Source of the DNA: Capillibacterium thermochitinicola
Lineage (GTDB): Bacteria; Bacillota; UBA4882; UBA10575
Assembly (NCBI RefSeq): GCF_013664685.1
Contig: NZ_JAAKDE010000027.1
Location: forward strand, 1 to 33,554
Length of the DNA stretch: 33,554 nucleotides
Reading direction: 5' to 3'
The notes below the pieces were generated by a model that was not told where the DNA came from, did no database searches, and saw only the letters and a program-made list of their open reading frames with translations. Position numbers and translations under genes: made by a program. Every line of letters starts with the position of its first letter. The stretch's first letter is position 1. This document shows, piece after piece, positions 8,555 through 16,031 of this stretch.

Positions 8555-9400
8555 TCAGAAGAATCCGGCCAGACCGGCCCCTAACACAATCACCGCAAAA
8601 ACCAGCCGGTAGAGGGCAAAGATCCGCATCGGTTTTTTCTTGAGGTAGGCAATAAACCCGTCCACCACGGCCAAAGCAACTAGAAAAGAAATAACAAAAC
8701 CAACGACCAGGGAAAGGCGTTCCCCCATGGTCAACAGCCCAAGCCCGCCCAATTTGGCGATCTTCAAGGTGCTCATCCCCACCATCACGGGGATCGCCAA
8801 GAAAAACGAGAATTCAGTGGCCGCCACCGTAGTCAGCCCGGCGACCCAACCCCCGATGATCGTCGAAGCCGAACGGGACATCCCCGGAATAATCGCCAGG
8901 CATTGGAACAAACCGATGGTCCATGCTTGCCGCAGAGAGACATCCCAAATGTCACCCTTCGCCCGGTTATCGCGCAAGCGCTTCTCCGCATAAAGCATTA
9001 AAAGGCCGCCGCCAAACAAGGCGATTGCCACCGGGACCGGCGCAAACAAATATTGTTCAGCCAGATCATCGAAGAGAACCCCCAGAATGCCGCCCGGGAT
9101 GCAGGCCACCAGAATGGTGAACCAGAATTTAAAACCAGAACGGGCAAACCCAACTTGTCGTGGAAAAAAATTAACCAGCGTCGCTCTGATTTTATCCCAA
9201 TACAAAGCCACTACCGCACAAATGGCCCCCAGTTGGATCACGTAAGTGTACATCTCAACATAGTGCGGACTTTCCCCGCGAAAACCAATCAGATTCTCCG
9301 CAATAACCAGATGCCCGGTGGAAGACACCGGCAGAAACTCGGTGATCCCTTCCACAATGCCTAAGAACACCGATTTTAACACCAGGATTAAAGTCGCCAT
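8555..9400 (-). CDS. uppP: Undecaprenyl-diphosphatase UppP (BacA)
   Basis: The 281-residue membrane protein carries both UppP signatures: EGITEFLPVSSTGHL (residues 17-31, with catalytic Glu17, Glu21 and His30) and PGMSRSAS (172-179, with Arg176). It removes a phosphate from undecaprenyl diphosphate at the outer side of the membrane to recycle the carrier lipid for peptidoglycan synthesis, and its overproduction gives bacitracin resistance. Length matches the family. An AAGGGGGAG ribosome binding site precedes the ATG. A TATAAT-like -10 box is visible on the minus strand at 9489-9494, but no good -35 box accompanies it. Confidence 0.95.
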   Translation of the reverse strand: MATLILVLKSVFLGIVEGITEFLPVSSTGHLVIAENLIGFRGESPHYVEMYTYVIQLGAICAVVALYWDKIRATLVNFFPRQVGFARSGFKFWFTILVACIPGGILGVLFDDLAEQYLFAPVPVAIALFGGGLLMLYAEKRLRDNRAKGDIWDVSLRQAWTIGLFQCLAIIPGMSRSASTIIGGWVAGLTTVAATEFSFFLAIPVMVGMSTLKIAKLGGLGLLTMGERLSLVVGFVISFLVALAVVDGFIAYLKKKPMRIFALYRLVFAVIVLGAGLAGFF

Positions 9401-9568
9401 TTTGCAAATTCTCCCCCTTTGTCACCGACCAGGACCAAACAGGCCTTGCCACCGGGCCAACCGGCCTTTAAATTGCTCTAACTTAAAAATTATATACTGT
9501 TCTCCGGCGGCCAATCCTACCCGCACCATCATTAAAATTGAATAAACTACCCTTCTCTTTAGGGTCAC

Positions 9569-9602
9569 AAAAAGAGAGCAGCATTTTGGAGCGCTGCTCT
9601 CT
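9569..9602 (-). terminator. Terminator of the cadC-cadA operon
   Basis: Read on the minus strand, AGAGAGCAGC and GCTGCTCTCT form a perfect 10-bp stem with a 10-base loop, followed by TTTTTG. It sits 42 bases beyond the P-type ATPase stop codon. Confidence 0.85.
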
Positions 9603-9643
9603 CTTATAATAAACTGTTTTCTTCTCCCGGGCAAGCAAAAGAT

Positions 9644-11758
9644 TTAAAGAAGCGCAGGCGCCGATGACAGTTGGTGGCCGCTGCCAAAGCGCAGCGTCCG
9701 GGAGGCGTTAACCACCGCCAGTAACGTCACACCCACGTCGGCAAAGACCGCCTCCCAGATTGAGGCCACCCCAATAGTGCCCAGGGCGAGAAAGAAAACT
9801 TTGACCGCCAACGCCAAATAGATGTTCTGCCAGATAATCCGCCTGGTCCGCCGGGCAATTTCGATGGCCCGGACCAGTTTGGCCGGGGCATCCTCCATCA
9901 GAACCACATCGGCGGCTTCGATGGCCGCATCGCTCCCCAGTCCGCCCATGGCCACCCCGATGTCCGCCCGGGTGATGACTGGTGCGTCGTTTACTCCGTC
10001 TCCCACAAAGACCAGCTTCTGCTGGTTACGGTTGGGCAGCTCCGCCATGAGCTCCTCAAGAGAAGACACCTTGTCTTCCGGTAACAGTTCGGCCTTAAAA
10101 CCATCCACCTGCAGTTGGTCGGCCACCCGCGCGGCCACGGTGGTGTCATCCCCGGTAAGCATAAACACCTTTTTGACGCCCAATGCTTTCAGGCCGTCCA
10201 CCGCCGCTTTGGCATCGTCCTTGAGCTCGTCGGCGATGACAATATAACCGGCGTACTCCCGGTCAATCGCCACATAAACAATGGTCCCCTGGACCTCACA
10301 GTCGACGTGGTCGATCTCTTCCCGGTGCATCAGACGGTCATTGCCCGCCAAAACATGCTTCCCGGCAACGACCGCACTGATCCCATGGGCGGGAATCTCC
10401 TGATAATCATGGACCTGATCAACCGGGATCGCCCGGCCGTACGCCTCGCGCAGCGACTGGGCGATCGGGTGGTTCGAAAACACCTCCGCCCAAGCCGCCG
10501 CGGTCAGCACCTCCTCCGGGGTAAAACCGTTCCGCGCCGTCACTTCCGTCACCCGGAAAACGCCTTTGGTCAGGGTGCCGGTCTTGTCAAAGACCACCGT
10601 ATGGGCATTGGCCAGCGCATCCAGGTAATTGGCGCCTTTAATCAGAATGCCATGGCGGGAGGCCCCGCCGATCCCGCCAAAATACCCCAGGGGGATCGAA
10701 ACCACCAGTGCACAAGGGCAGGATATGACCAGCAAAACCAGAGCCCGGTAGAGCCAGGCATTGAAGGTCGCGCCTGGAATGAGTAGCGGGGGTACCACCG
10801 CAATGAGCACCGCCGCCGCCACCACCAGGGGCGTGTAGTACCGGGCGAAGACCGTAATAAACTGCTCGGTTGGGGCTTTCCTTTCCCCGGCTTGCTCCAC
10901 CAGATGCAAAATACGCGCCACCGATGACTCCCGGTAAGGTTTGGTTACTTTCACCGTGAGCAAACCCTCGCCGTTCACCATCCCGGCCAGGATCGGGTCC
11001 CCCGTCGCCAGCTTCCGGGGGGTCGATTCGCCGGTCAAGGCGGAGGTGTCAACGAAGGACGTCCCCACCACCACTTCCCCATCCAAGGGTACCCTCTCTC
11101 CCGGTTTCACCACGATGGTCTGCCCCACCGCTACTTCGTCCGGCGGGACCCGGCGGGTTGTTCCGTTCTCCTTGAGGTTGGCGTATTCCGGTTGAATATC
11201 CAGGAGAGCCTGGATCGAGCGGCGGGAACGGTTCACCGCCATTTCCTGGAAATACTCGCCAACGGCGTAAAAGAGCATCACCCCGGCGGCTTCCGGTAAT
11301 TGGTGAATGGCAACCGCCCCGGCGGTCGCCAGGGTCATCAGGAAGTTTTCATCAAAAACATTGCCGCGCACCAGGTTCCGCAAGGCGCGCGTAATGACCG
11401 GCCAGCCCACGAGGAAATAGGAAGAGAGTAAAACCAAGTATTCCAACCAAGAATAGGACGTATTATGCAACTGTTCGTTGAAGATAAACCCAATCAAAAA
11501 AAGTAGACCGGAGATCAACAACTGAAGAGGAACCTTTTTGGCGGTGGCGTCTTCATCATCCTGTTCTTTTTTTAATTTAACCTCCGGTTCAAGCCGGGTG
11601 ATTACCTCCTGGGCAACCGCAAAGAGCCCTTCCGGCAGGTCGATTTTTTTCGTCGCGAAGTTTACCTTAACGTTTTCCAGTCCGGGAATCTTCTGCAATT
11701 CTCGTTCAATCTTTGCCGCACAATTTGCACAGTCCAAACCCTCTAAAGTATAACGCAC
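9644..11758 (-). CDS. cadA: Heavy-metal P1B-type ATPase (Zn/Cd/Pb efflux)
   Basis: The 704-residue pump has one N-terminal heavy-metal domain with GLDCANC (Cys10, Cys13), TGES (242-245), the membrane metal motif CPC (347-349), the phosphorylated aspartate in DKTGTLT (Asp391), the HP locus His430-Pro431 and GDGVND (586-591). Lys653 and Asp674 in the last two helices match the Zn/Cd/Pb subgroup. It expels divalent metal ions from the cytoplasm using ATP. The start is a GTG with an AAGGGAG site just upstream. It follows a CadC-like regulator by 18 bases and ends at a strong terminator, forming a classical cad operon. The length is typical of CadA. Confidence 0.95.
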   Translation of the reverse strand: MRYTLEGLDCANCAAKIERELQKIPGLENVKVNFATKKIDLPEGLFAVAQEVITRLEPEVKLKKEQDDEDATAKKVPLQLLISGLLFLIGFIFNEQLHNTSYSWLEYLVLLSSYFLVGWPVITRALRNLVRGNVFDENFLMTLATAGAVAIHQLPEAAGVMLFYAVGEYFQEMAVNRSRRSIQALLDIQPEYANLKENGTTRRVPPDEVAVGQTIVVKPGERVPLDGEVVVGTSFVDTSALTGESTPRKLATGDPILAGMVNGEGLLTVKVTKPYRESSVARILHLVEQAGERKAPTEQFITVFARYYTPLVVAAAVLIAVVPPLLIPGATFNAWLYRALVLLVISCPCALVVSIPLGYFGGIGGASRHGILIKGANYLDALANAHTVVFDKTGTLTKGVFRVTEVTARNGFTPEEVLTAAAWAEVFSNHPIAQSLREAYGRAIPVDQVHDYQEIPAHGISAVVAGKHVLAGNDRLMHREEIDHVDCEVQGTIVYVAIDREYAGYIVIADELKDDAKAAVDGLKALGVKKVFMLTGDDTTVAARVADQLQVDGFKAELLPEDKVSSLEELMAELPNRNQQKLVFVGDGVNDAPVITRADIGVAMGGLGSDAAIEAADVVLMEDAPAKLVRAIEIARRTRRIIWQNIYLALAVKVFFLALGTIGVASIWEAVFADVGVTLLAVVNASRTLRFGSGHQLSSAPALL

Positions 11759-11776
11759 TTTCTCCCTTCTTTCTTT

Positions 11777-12136
11777 TTACGCCTTTTCTTCCAGCAAATG
11801 CTCTTGTGCTTCCCTGATTAGGTTCATGATGTGGTGATCATCCAGGGAATAGTAAACCATCTTCCCTTCCCGGACGTATTTAACCAGGCGCATCGCGCGC
11901 AGCAACCGGAGGTGGTGAGAGATGGCGGGCAGGGTCATCTCCAAGATCTCCGCCAGATCACAAACGCAGAGCGGCCGCTCGGCCAGGAGATAGACGATCT
12001 TCGTCCGGGTCTCATCCCCCAAGACCTTAAAAACCTCGGCCAACCCGGCCACTTCCGCCGCTTTCGCCCGGAGGGTGGCAAAATCCAGTGCCGATGGACA
12101 AAAATCATCACAAAGGTCTGGATTTTTGTCGACCAT
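11777..12136 (-). CDS. cadC: CadC-like ArsR/SmtB metal-sensing repressor
   Basis: The 119-residue winged-helix protein belongs to the ArsR/SmtB family. It shows the alpha3N metal site of CadC: N-terminal Cys9 and Cys13 (LCDDFC) plus the CVC pair in RPLCVCDLAEIL. It also has an acidic/His C-terminal helix (DDHHIMNLI) that resembles the alpha5 zinc site. The recognition helix is TLPAISHHLRLLRAM. It should repress the cad promoter and let go on binding Cd, Pb or Zn. A perfect operator-like palindrome lies 17 bases upstream of its start, between promoter and gene. The ATG is preceded by GGGGTGAT. Confidence 0.9.
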   Translation of the reverse strand: MVDKNPDLCDDFCPSALDFATLRAKAAEVAGLAEVFKVLGDETRTKIVYLLAERPLCVCDLAEILEMTLPAISHHLRLLRAMRLVKYVREGKMVYYSLDDHHIMNLIREAQEHLLEEKA

Positions 12137-12152
12137 TTGATCACCCCAAACG

Positions 12153-12170
12153 ATTAAACAATTGTTTAAT
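12153..12170. promoter_or_regulatory. Operator of the cadC-cadA operon
   Basis: ATTAAACAATTGTTTAAT is a perfect 18-base palindrome right after the -10 box and just before cadC. Position and AT-rich dyad fit an ArsR/SmtB-family operator. Confidence 0.8.
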
Positions 12171-12174
12171 TGTT

Positions 12175-12203
12175 ATTTTAAAGTAGCTTTTCTCTGCTGT
12201 CAA
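12175..12203 (-). promoter_or_regulatory. Promoter of the cadC-cadA operon
   Basis: On the minus strand TTGACA (12203-12198) and TAAAAT (12180-12175) are separated by exactly 17 bases. This is a near-consensus sigma-A promoter, followed at once by the cad operator. Confidence 0.9.
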
Positions 12204-12296
12204 GATACTCTTACCAAAAGATCCACCCTACTTTGGCAAAACGTCGAAAAACTCCGCCCAGCGCTCGGCAGAATAAGATCAAAACCAGGTTTTTAT

Positions 12297-12304
12297 GTTA
12301 TACT
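12297..12304 (+). promoter_or_regulatory. Possible extended -10 promoter for the methyltransferase gene
   Basis: TGTTATACT fits an extended -10 element (TG, one base, TATACT at 12299-12304), with no recognisable -35 box. It would give a leader of about 130 bases before the start at 12442. Confidence 0.35.
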
Positions 12305-12441
12305 TAATAGCAGTATCTCTTCAACAACATATTGGCAGAAGAGATAGGCTTTTCCGAAACTGCACATGCGCTTACCTTGCCGGCTTGGGGAACCCTACTA
12401 GACAAAGACAACCCAGACTGAAAGAGGAAGGGGAAACGTTT

Positions 12442-13314
12442 ATGCTTCTGGTTGATGACTGGACGGACTTTGAACTGATTGATACCGGAAACGGCGAAAA
12501 GCTGGAACGCTGGGGAGAATACATCCTAAGACGCCCCGACCCCCAGGTCATCTGGCCGCCCATCAATAAGGACAAGCGTTGGGACCAGGCCCATGCCCAC
12601 TACCACCGGAGCAAAAGCGGTGGCGGTTCCTGGGAATATTTTATGCCGCTCCCGGAGAAATGGGAGATCTCCTACGGTGATCTGAAGTTTTACGTCAAAC
12701 CGATGGGTTTTAAACATACGGGGTTGTTCCCGGAACAGGCGGTCAACTGGCGATGGATCATCAAAAAGATAAAGGGGTGCCCAGGCCCCGTCCGGGTCTT
12801 GAATTTATTCGCCTATACCGGCGGCGCCAGCCTCGCCGCCGCCTATGCCGGCGCGGATGAAGTATGCCATGTCGACGCGGCGAAAGGGATGGTAACCTGG
12901 GCCAAAGAAAACCTCCAATTATCCGGTTTGGCCGACCGCCGGGTTCGTTTTATCGTCGATGATGTCGTCAAATTTGTGCAAAGGGAGATCCGCCGTGGCC
13001 GTCAATACGAAGCCATTATCATGGACCCTCCTTCTTATGGACGGGGGCCCAATGGCGAACTTTGGAAGATCGAAGACGAGTTGTATAACCTGATCGACCT
13101 CTGTCTGCAGGTACTCGCCCCGGAACCGCTCTTTTTCCTGATCAACTCCTACACCACCGGTTTGGCACCCACCGTGCTCCGGAACATTCTGACCCTCGCC
13201 TTGAAAAAGAGATACGGCGGCACGGTTACCGCCGATGAAGTCGGGCTCCCGATCGCCCGTTCCGGACTGGTCTTACCCTGCGGGGCTACGGGCCGCTGGG
13301 AGGCCGACGAATGA
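12442..13314 (+). CDS. Class I SAM-dependent methyltransferase (RlmI/RlmL-like)
   Basis: I start this 290-residue protein at the ATG at 12442, which has a GAGGAAGGGG ribosome binding site 8 bases upstream; the frame is open further up but without support. The middle holds a Rossmann methyltransferase core: VRVLNLFAYTGGASLAAA (SAM-binding motif I), VCHVDAAKGMVTWAKENL (motif II) and the catalytic-side motif IIMDPPSYGRGP. This pattern is that of COG1092-type rRNA cytosine methyltransferases. The N-terminal part (about 100 residues) lacks an obvious PUA domain. It overlaps a pseudouridine synthase gene by four bases, so both probably act on RNA, though the exact target is unknown. Confidence 0.85.
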   Translation: MLLVDDWTDFELIDTGNGEKLERWGEYILRRPDPQVIWPPINKDKRWDQAHAHYHRSKSGGGSWEYFMPLPEKWEISYGDLKFYVKPMGFKHTGLFPEQAVNWRWIIKKIKGCPGPVRVLNLFAYTGGASLAAAYAGADEVCHVDAAKGMVTWAKENLQLSGLADRRVRFIVDDVVKFVQREIRRGRQYEAIIMDPPSYGRGPNGELWKIEDELYNLIDLCLQVLAPEPLFFLINSYTTGLAPTVLRNILTLALKKRYGGTVTADEVGLPIARSGLVLPCGATGRWEADE

Positions 13315-13985
13315 GCCGGCCGCGTATCCCCCTGATCTATGAAGACAACCATCTTTTGGTGGTCGAGAAACCGGTGAACCTCCCGACCCAAAAGGATATT
13401 TCCGGGGATCCGGATCTCCTCTCCCTCTTAAAGGAAGACCTCAAGGTACGGTACGAGAAACCGGGCCGGGTCTATCTTGGCTTGGTCCACCGTTTGGACC
13501 GGCCGGTGGGCGGCGTCATGGTGTTCGCCAAAACCTCCAAGGCCGCCGCCCGCTTGGCGGAACAGATCCGGACCGGCCAGTTTCAAAAAACCTACCTGGC
13601 CGTCGTGCATGGCCGATTGGCAAAGGAGGGACACCTGGAGCATTTTCTGGCCAAAGACCGGGCGACCAACACGGTTAAAGTTGTTTCACCGGCGGATCCG
13701 GGCGGAAAAAAAGCAATCCTGGACTACGCGGTCCTGGCGGAAAAAGAGGGGTTTAGTTTAATCCGAATCAATCTGCTGACCGGCCGGTCGCACCAGATCC
13801 GGGTGCAGTTTGCCACCATTGGGCACCCGCTTTACGGAGACCAAAAATACGGCGCCGCCTTAAACACCACGGGCCAGCAAATCGCCCTCTGGTCCCACCG
13901 GATCATTCTCCGGCACCCCACTAAAAAGGAGGAGATGAGCTTCACCTCATCCCCCCCCCGACCGGGCGCCTTGGGATTTATTTAA
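13311..13985 (+). CDS. RluA-family pseudouridine synthase
   Basis: The 224-residue protein carries the RluA family active-site motif LVHRLDRPVGGVMVFAKTSKA (in part; catalytic aspartate in HRLDR) and the later LTGRSHQIRVQFATIGHPLYGD segment. It isomerises uridine to pseudouridine in rRNA or tRNA. It lacks an S4 domain, as in the short members of this family. Its ATG overlaps the stop of the methyltransferase gene (ATGA), so the two are translationally coupled, suggesting joint RNA modification. The specific target base is not deducible. Confidence 0.9.
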   Translation: MSRPRIPLIYEDNHLLVVEKPVNLPTQKDISGDPDLLSLLKEDLKVRYEKPGRVYLGLVHRLDRPVGGVMVFAKTSKAAARLAEQIRTGQFQKTYLAVVHGRLAKEGHLEHFLAKDRATNTVKVVSPADPGGKKAILDYAVLAEKEGFSLIRINLLTGRSHQIRVQFATIGHPLYGDQKYGAALNTTGQQIALWSHRIILRHPTKKEEMSFTSSPPRPGALGFI

Positions 13986-14082
13986 CAAAAAATGGATTGA
14001 TCCCATCTGATTTAGTGAAGTCAATAACTACCTGAATTTGAAACTCGCAGGAGTTATTAGTAACCAAACTTATAAAAAACTA

Positions 14083-14508
14083 TTAAAGTTCGATCAGCCC
14101 ACCGGCAATCGCTTCCGCCAGTTTGAGGACTTGCTCTTCAATTTGATTGATTACCGCTTTAAACTCCGCATCGCTTTTTCCGGTCGGATCCGCCAGTCCC
14201 CAGTCTTCCCGGTGCTTGGAAGGGAGAGACGGGCAAGAGACATTGCAGCCCATGGTCACAAGCACATCGACCGGGGGTAATGCTTCTATCAACTTCGGAT
14301 ATTGTGTCTTTTCCATATCAATCCCGTACAATTCTTTTACTAACCGCACCGCGTCGGGATTAATCCGGTCCTTTGGTTCAGTACCGGCGGAATAGCTTTC
14401 GAAAACATCAGCGGCCAAGTGTTTACCTAGGGCTTCCGCAATCTGGCTCCGACAGGAATTATGGACGCAAACAAAGGCCACCTTCGGCTTTGGTTTAAGC
14501 CTAGGCAT
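14083..14508 (-). CDS. arsC: Thioredoxin-type arsenate reductase ArsC (low-Mr phosphatase fold)
   Basis: The 141-residue protein has the P-loop CVHNSCRS (Cys14, Cys19), the resolving cysteines in MGCNVSC (Cys88 and Cys92) and the WGLADPTG motif with the catalytic aspartate. These are features of the low-molecular-weight-phosphatase-fold arsenate reductases, which convert arsenate to arsenite with thiol electrons in the cytoplasm. An AAAGGAG site lies 10 bases before the ATG. It is the last gene of an arsR-led operon. No arsenite pump gene (ArsB, Acr3 or ArsP) is in view, so the arsenite formed must leave by a transporter encoded elsewhere, or the operon serves another end. Confidence 0.9.
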   Translation of the reverse strand: MPRLKPKPKVAFVCVHNSCRSQIAEALGKHLAADVFESYSAGTEPKDRINPDAVRLVKELYGIDMEKTQYPKLIEALPPVDVLVTMGCNVSCPSLPSKHREDWGLADPTGKSDAEFKAVINQIEEQVLKLAEAIAGGLIEL

Positions 14509-14528
14509 ATTCCCGACGCTCCTTTACA

Positions 14529-15059
14529 TTAATCTGTTTTCTTCTCGAGACCGGCAAAAAACCGCCGTAAATTCTCCGGTAGTTTATACTCCTGTTGGGG
14601 AGCGGGATCCTGAGGTTGCCCACCATAGACGGCTTTAAGAATCGCATTAATAATCAGCACTTTCGGCGGCGCGGTATACTCAATACCCTCATAAATCCAG
14701 ACCCGGCAGTCAACGTCATCACCGCACAGCTCCCCACATTCCCGACAGGAGGTCTCCTTAGCCTCAAGGTCAAGATCGACTCCGTTGATCCGGATCGTCG
14801 GCGAGCTGACAAAGCGGTATTTCTCCGCCAGTTCCGGGGAAGTAATTCTAATTTTATTGACGACAACCGCAAAACCCGCCGCCTCCAAAACACCGGATAC
14901 TTCGGCCAAAGCTTCCTCCAGGTTCTTCTCCGCCCCTTGGCACCGGCTGCAAACACTTAAATCAAGATAGAGAAAATCAATGACTAACTGCTTTTTTTCC
15001 TGCTCACCGCCGCAACAGCCTCCGCTGCAAGCGCAGCAACCAGTAAAATCGTTTTTCAT
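14529..15059 (-). CDS. Cysteine-rich DUF2703-like protein of the ars operon
   Basis: From the ATG at 15059 (GAGGTG ribosome binding site 6 bases upstream; an ATG at 15077 is less well placed) the protein has 176 residues and 11 cysteines. An N-terminal cluster CCACSGGCC is followed by a thioredoxin-like region with CSRC (Cys37, Cys40), a cis-proline-like SSPTIRING, and a second cysteine group (SCRECGELC, then DVDC). This pattern recalls DUF2703 proteins reported beside arsenic genes. A thiol redox or metalloid-binding role, perhaps handing arsenite or electrons to a partner, is inference. It is separated from arsC by 20 bases and follows a 27-codon ORF. Confidence 0.75.
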   Translation of the reverse strand: MKNDFTGCCACSGGCCGGEQEKKQLVIDFLYLDLSVCSRCQGAEKNLEEALAEVSGVLEAAGFAVVVNKIRITSPELAEKYRFVSSPTIRINGVDLDLEAKETSCRECGELCGDDVDCRVWIYEGIEYTAPPKVLIINAILKAVYGGQPQDPAPQQEYKLPENLRRFFAGLEKKTD

Positions 15060-15086
15060 CTCGTTCACCTCATTCATGCATTCCCT

Positions 15087-15170
15087 TCAACCCAGTTTTT
15101 CCAGAATCGCCTTAATCTCCTTAGGCTTTAACACTTTCCCGAAAGAAACCACCCATGTCAAAACGGACAT
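15087..15170 (-). CDS. 27-residue ORF between arsR and the DUF2703-like gene
   Basis: The ORF encodes MSVLTWVVSFGKVLKPKEIK followed by AILEKLG. A good AAGGAG ribosome binding site lies 8 bases before its ATG, and the arsR stop codon TAA is part of that site (TAAGGAG), so translation should be coupled to arsR. It ends 27 bases before the next gene's chosen start. The first third is hydrophobic and the rest basic and helical. It may be a genuine small protein, a coupling leader or the stump of a lost gene such as a permease. I do not recognise it. Confidence 0.5.
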   Translation of the reverse strand: MSVLTWVVSFGKVLKPKEIKAILEKLG

Positions 15171-15182
15171 CGAATCAGCTCC

Positions 15183-15494
15183 TTAATCTAATTCACAACA
15201 GTTATTTGTGGTTTGAATTTCAGCATTGATCCCGTTTAAAAACCGTTGAAGCGCCTCCAGAGTAGCACGGTTAAGCGAATACTTCATCCAAACCCCGTCC
15301 CGCCTACTGTTTACTAGACCACTCTCGCTTAAAATTTTCATATGGTAGGAGAGGGTCGGCTGTGTAATCTCGAACTTTTCCAAAATTTCACAGGCACAAA
15401 GTTCCCCGGCGGATAGCATCGCCAAAATCTGAATCCTGGTTTCATCACCCAATGCTTTCATCATTGAAGCATATTCCCGGTAATTGATCGCCAA
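15183..15494 (-). CDS. arsR: ArsR-family arsenic-responsive repressor
   Basis: This winged-helix protein of 103 residues has the arsenite-binding motif ELCAC (Cys33 and Cys35) at the start of the recognition region, then EITQPTLSYHMKILSESGLV, the typical ArsR helix-turn-helix, and a wing (VNSRRDGVWMKYSL). The C-terminus carries a further Cys pair (NCCELD). I start it at the TTG at 15494, 8 bases after GGAGG; an in-frame GTG at 15503 overlaps that ribosome binding site and is less likely. It should repress its own operon until arsenite or antimonite binds. Promoter and operator are visible directly upstream. Confidence 0.9.
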   Translation of the reverse strand: MAINYREYASMMKALGDETRIQILAMLSAGELCACEILEKFEITQPTLSYHMKILSESGLVNSRRDGVWMKYSLNRATLEALQRFLNGINAEIQTTNNCCELD

Positions 15495-15529
15495 GGGAAT
15501 CACCTCCGTTGGTAAAGTAAATATCGATG

Positions 15530-15568
15530 ATTATCTATATCCACTAATATACAGCGGACATAGATAAT
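15530..15568. promoter_or_regulatory. Operator of the ars operon
   Basis: ATTATCTATATCC (15530-15542) and GGACATAGATAAT (15556-15568) are inverted arms matching in 12 of 13 positions, with 13 bases between. The arms flank the -10 box, as expected for an ArsR repressor site. Confidence 0.75.
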
Positions 15569-15574
15569 TGTCAA
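15546..15574 (-). promoter_or_regulatory. Promoter of the ars operon
   Basis: On the minus strand TTGACA (15574-15569) and TATATT (15551-15546) are 17 bases apart. The boxes are interleaved with the operator arms. Confidence 0.9.
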
Positions 15575-15601
15575 TGTTCTCTTTTCAATTGAACTGCAAC
15601 G

Positions 15602-15634
15602 AAAAAGACCGTCCACCTTTGGGACGGTCTTTTT
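15602..15634. terminator. Bidirectional terminator upstream of the ars operon
   Basis: AAAAAGACCGTCC and GGACGGTCTTTTT form a 13-bp stem around a 7-base loop, with A/T tracts on both sides. It lies 22 bases past the stop of the gene remnant at 15656 and would end its transcript before the ars promoter. Confidence 0.9.
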
Positions 15635-15655
15635 TCGACATGAATTAAACCAAAA

Positions 15656-15913
15656 CTAGAAGCTAAGTTTGGCCTGGACATAAATGGACGGTTTTAACAC
15701 TTCTATTTTTTCTCCGTTTACCTCCCACGTCCCGTTAAACTCACTGCCTTTTTTACCGCAAGGAACCACGGAACCCAGGATGACCTCCAGATTATCGGCG
15801 GCATTATAGTTCAGTTCCGGCAGCAAAATAAAGCTGCCGTCGTTGCAGTTGATGAAACTGCCGAAAATGAAGGTGTGGTAATTGAGAAAGATCTTTTCCA
15901 AAGCGACAAGCAA
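15656..15913 (-). pseudogene. C-terminal remnant of a TetR-controlled gene, beta-strand-rich, ends in Phe
   Basis: An 85-residue reading frame starts at a TTG (15913) with only a weak GAGG upstream. The same frame stays open further up without any start codon, through the TetR operator (translated: LYIKSGLSSGQPLQAEDY). The sequence alternates hydrophobic residues (HTFIFGSFINCNDGSFILLPELNYN; KPSIYVQAKLSF, in pieces) like hairpins of a beta barrel, and ends in an aromatic residue as outer-membrane proteins do. I read it as the 3' end of a longer gene whose 5' part was deleted, bringing the operator next to the tail. It could also be a short intact gene. Confidence 0.5.
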
Positions 15914-15963
15914 ATAATCCTCAGCCTGAAGCGGCTGGCCGCTGGATAATCCGCTCTTTATAT

Positions 15964-15981
15964 ATAGAACGTTCGGTCTAT
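15964..15981. promoter_or_regulatory. TetR operator 1 (upstream of the gene remnant)
   Basis: The stretch ATAGAACGTTCGGTCTAT contains GAACGTTCGGTCTA, which differs at one base from the site before the tetR gene (GAACGATCGGTCTA). It lies just past the tetR stop and upstream of the remnant at 15656, marking that gene as a former TetR target. Confidence 0.7.
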
Positions 15982-16031
15982 TATGTGGCCAAAAAAATTT
16001 GGCGTTCCCTCCCAGGCAAGAGCCCGGGCTC

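Noticed and set aside
12295-12441. N-terminal extension of the methyltransferase frame
   Set aside because: The extra 49 codons have no ribosome binding site and no resemblance to the family; the ATG at 12442 has a good one.
14023-14058. AATAACTACCTG / CAGGAGTTATT inverted repeat downstream of arsC
   Set aside because: It has a bulge and no T-run after it on either strand, so I could not call it a terminator or operator.
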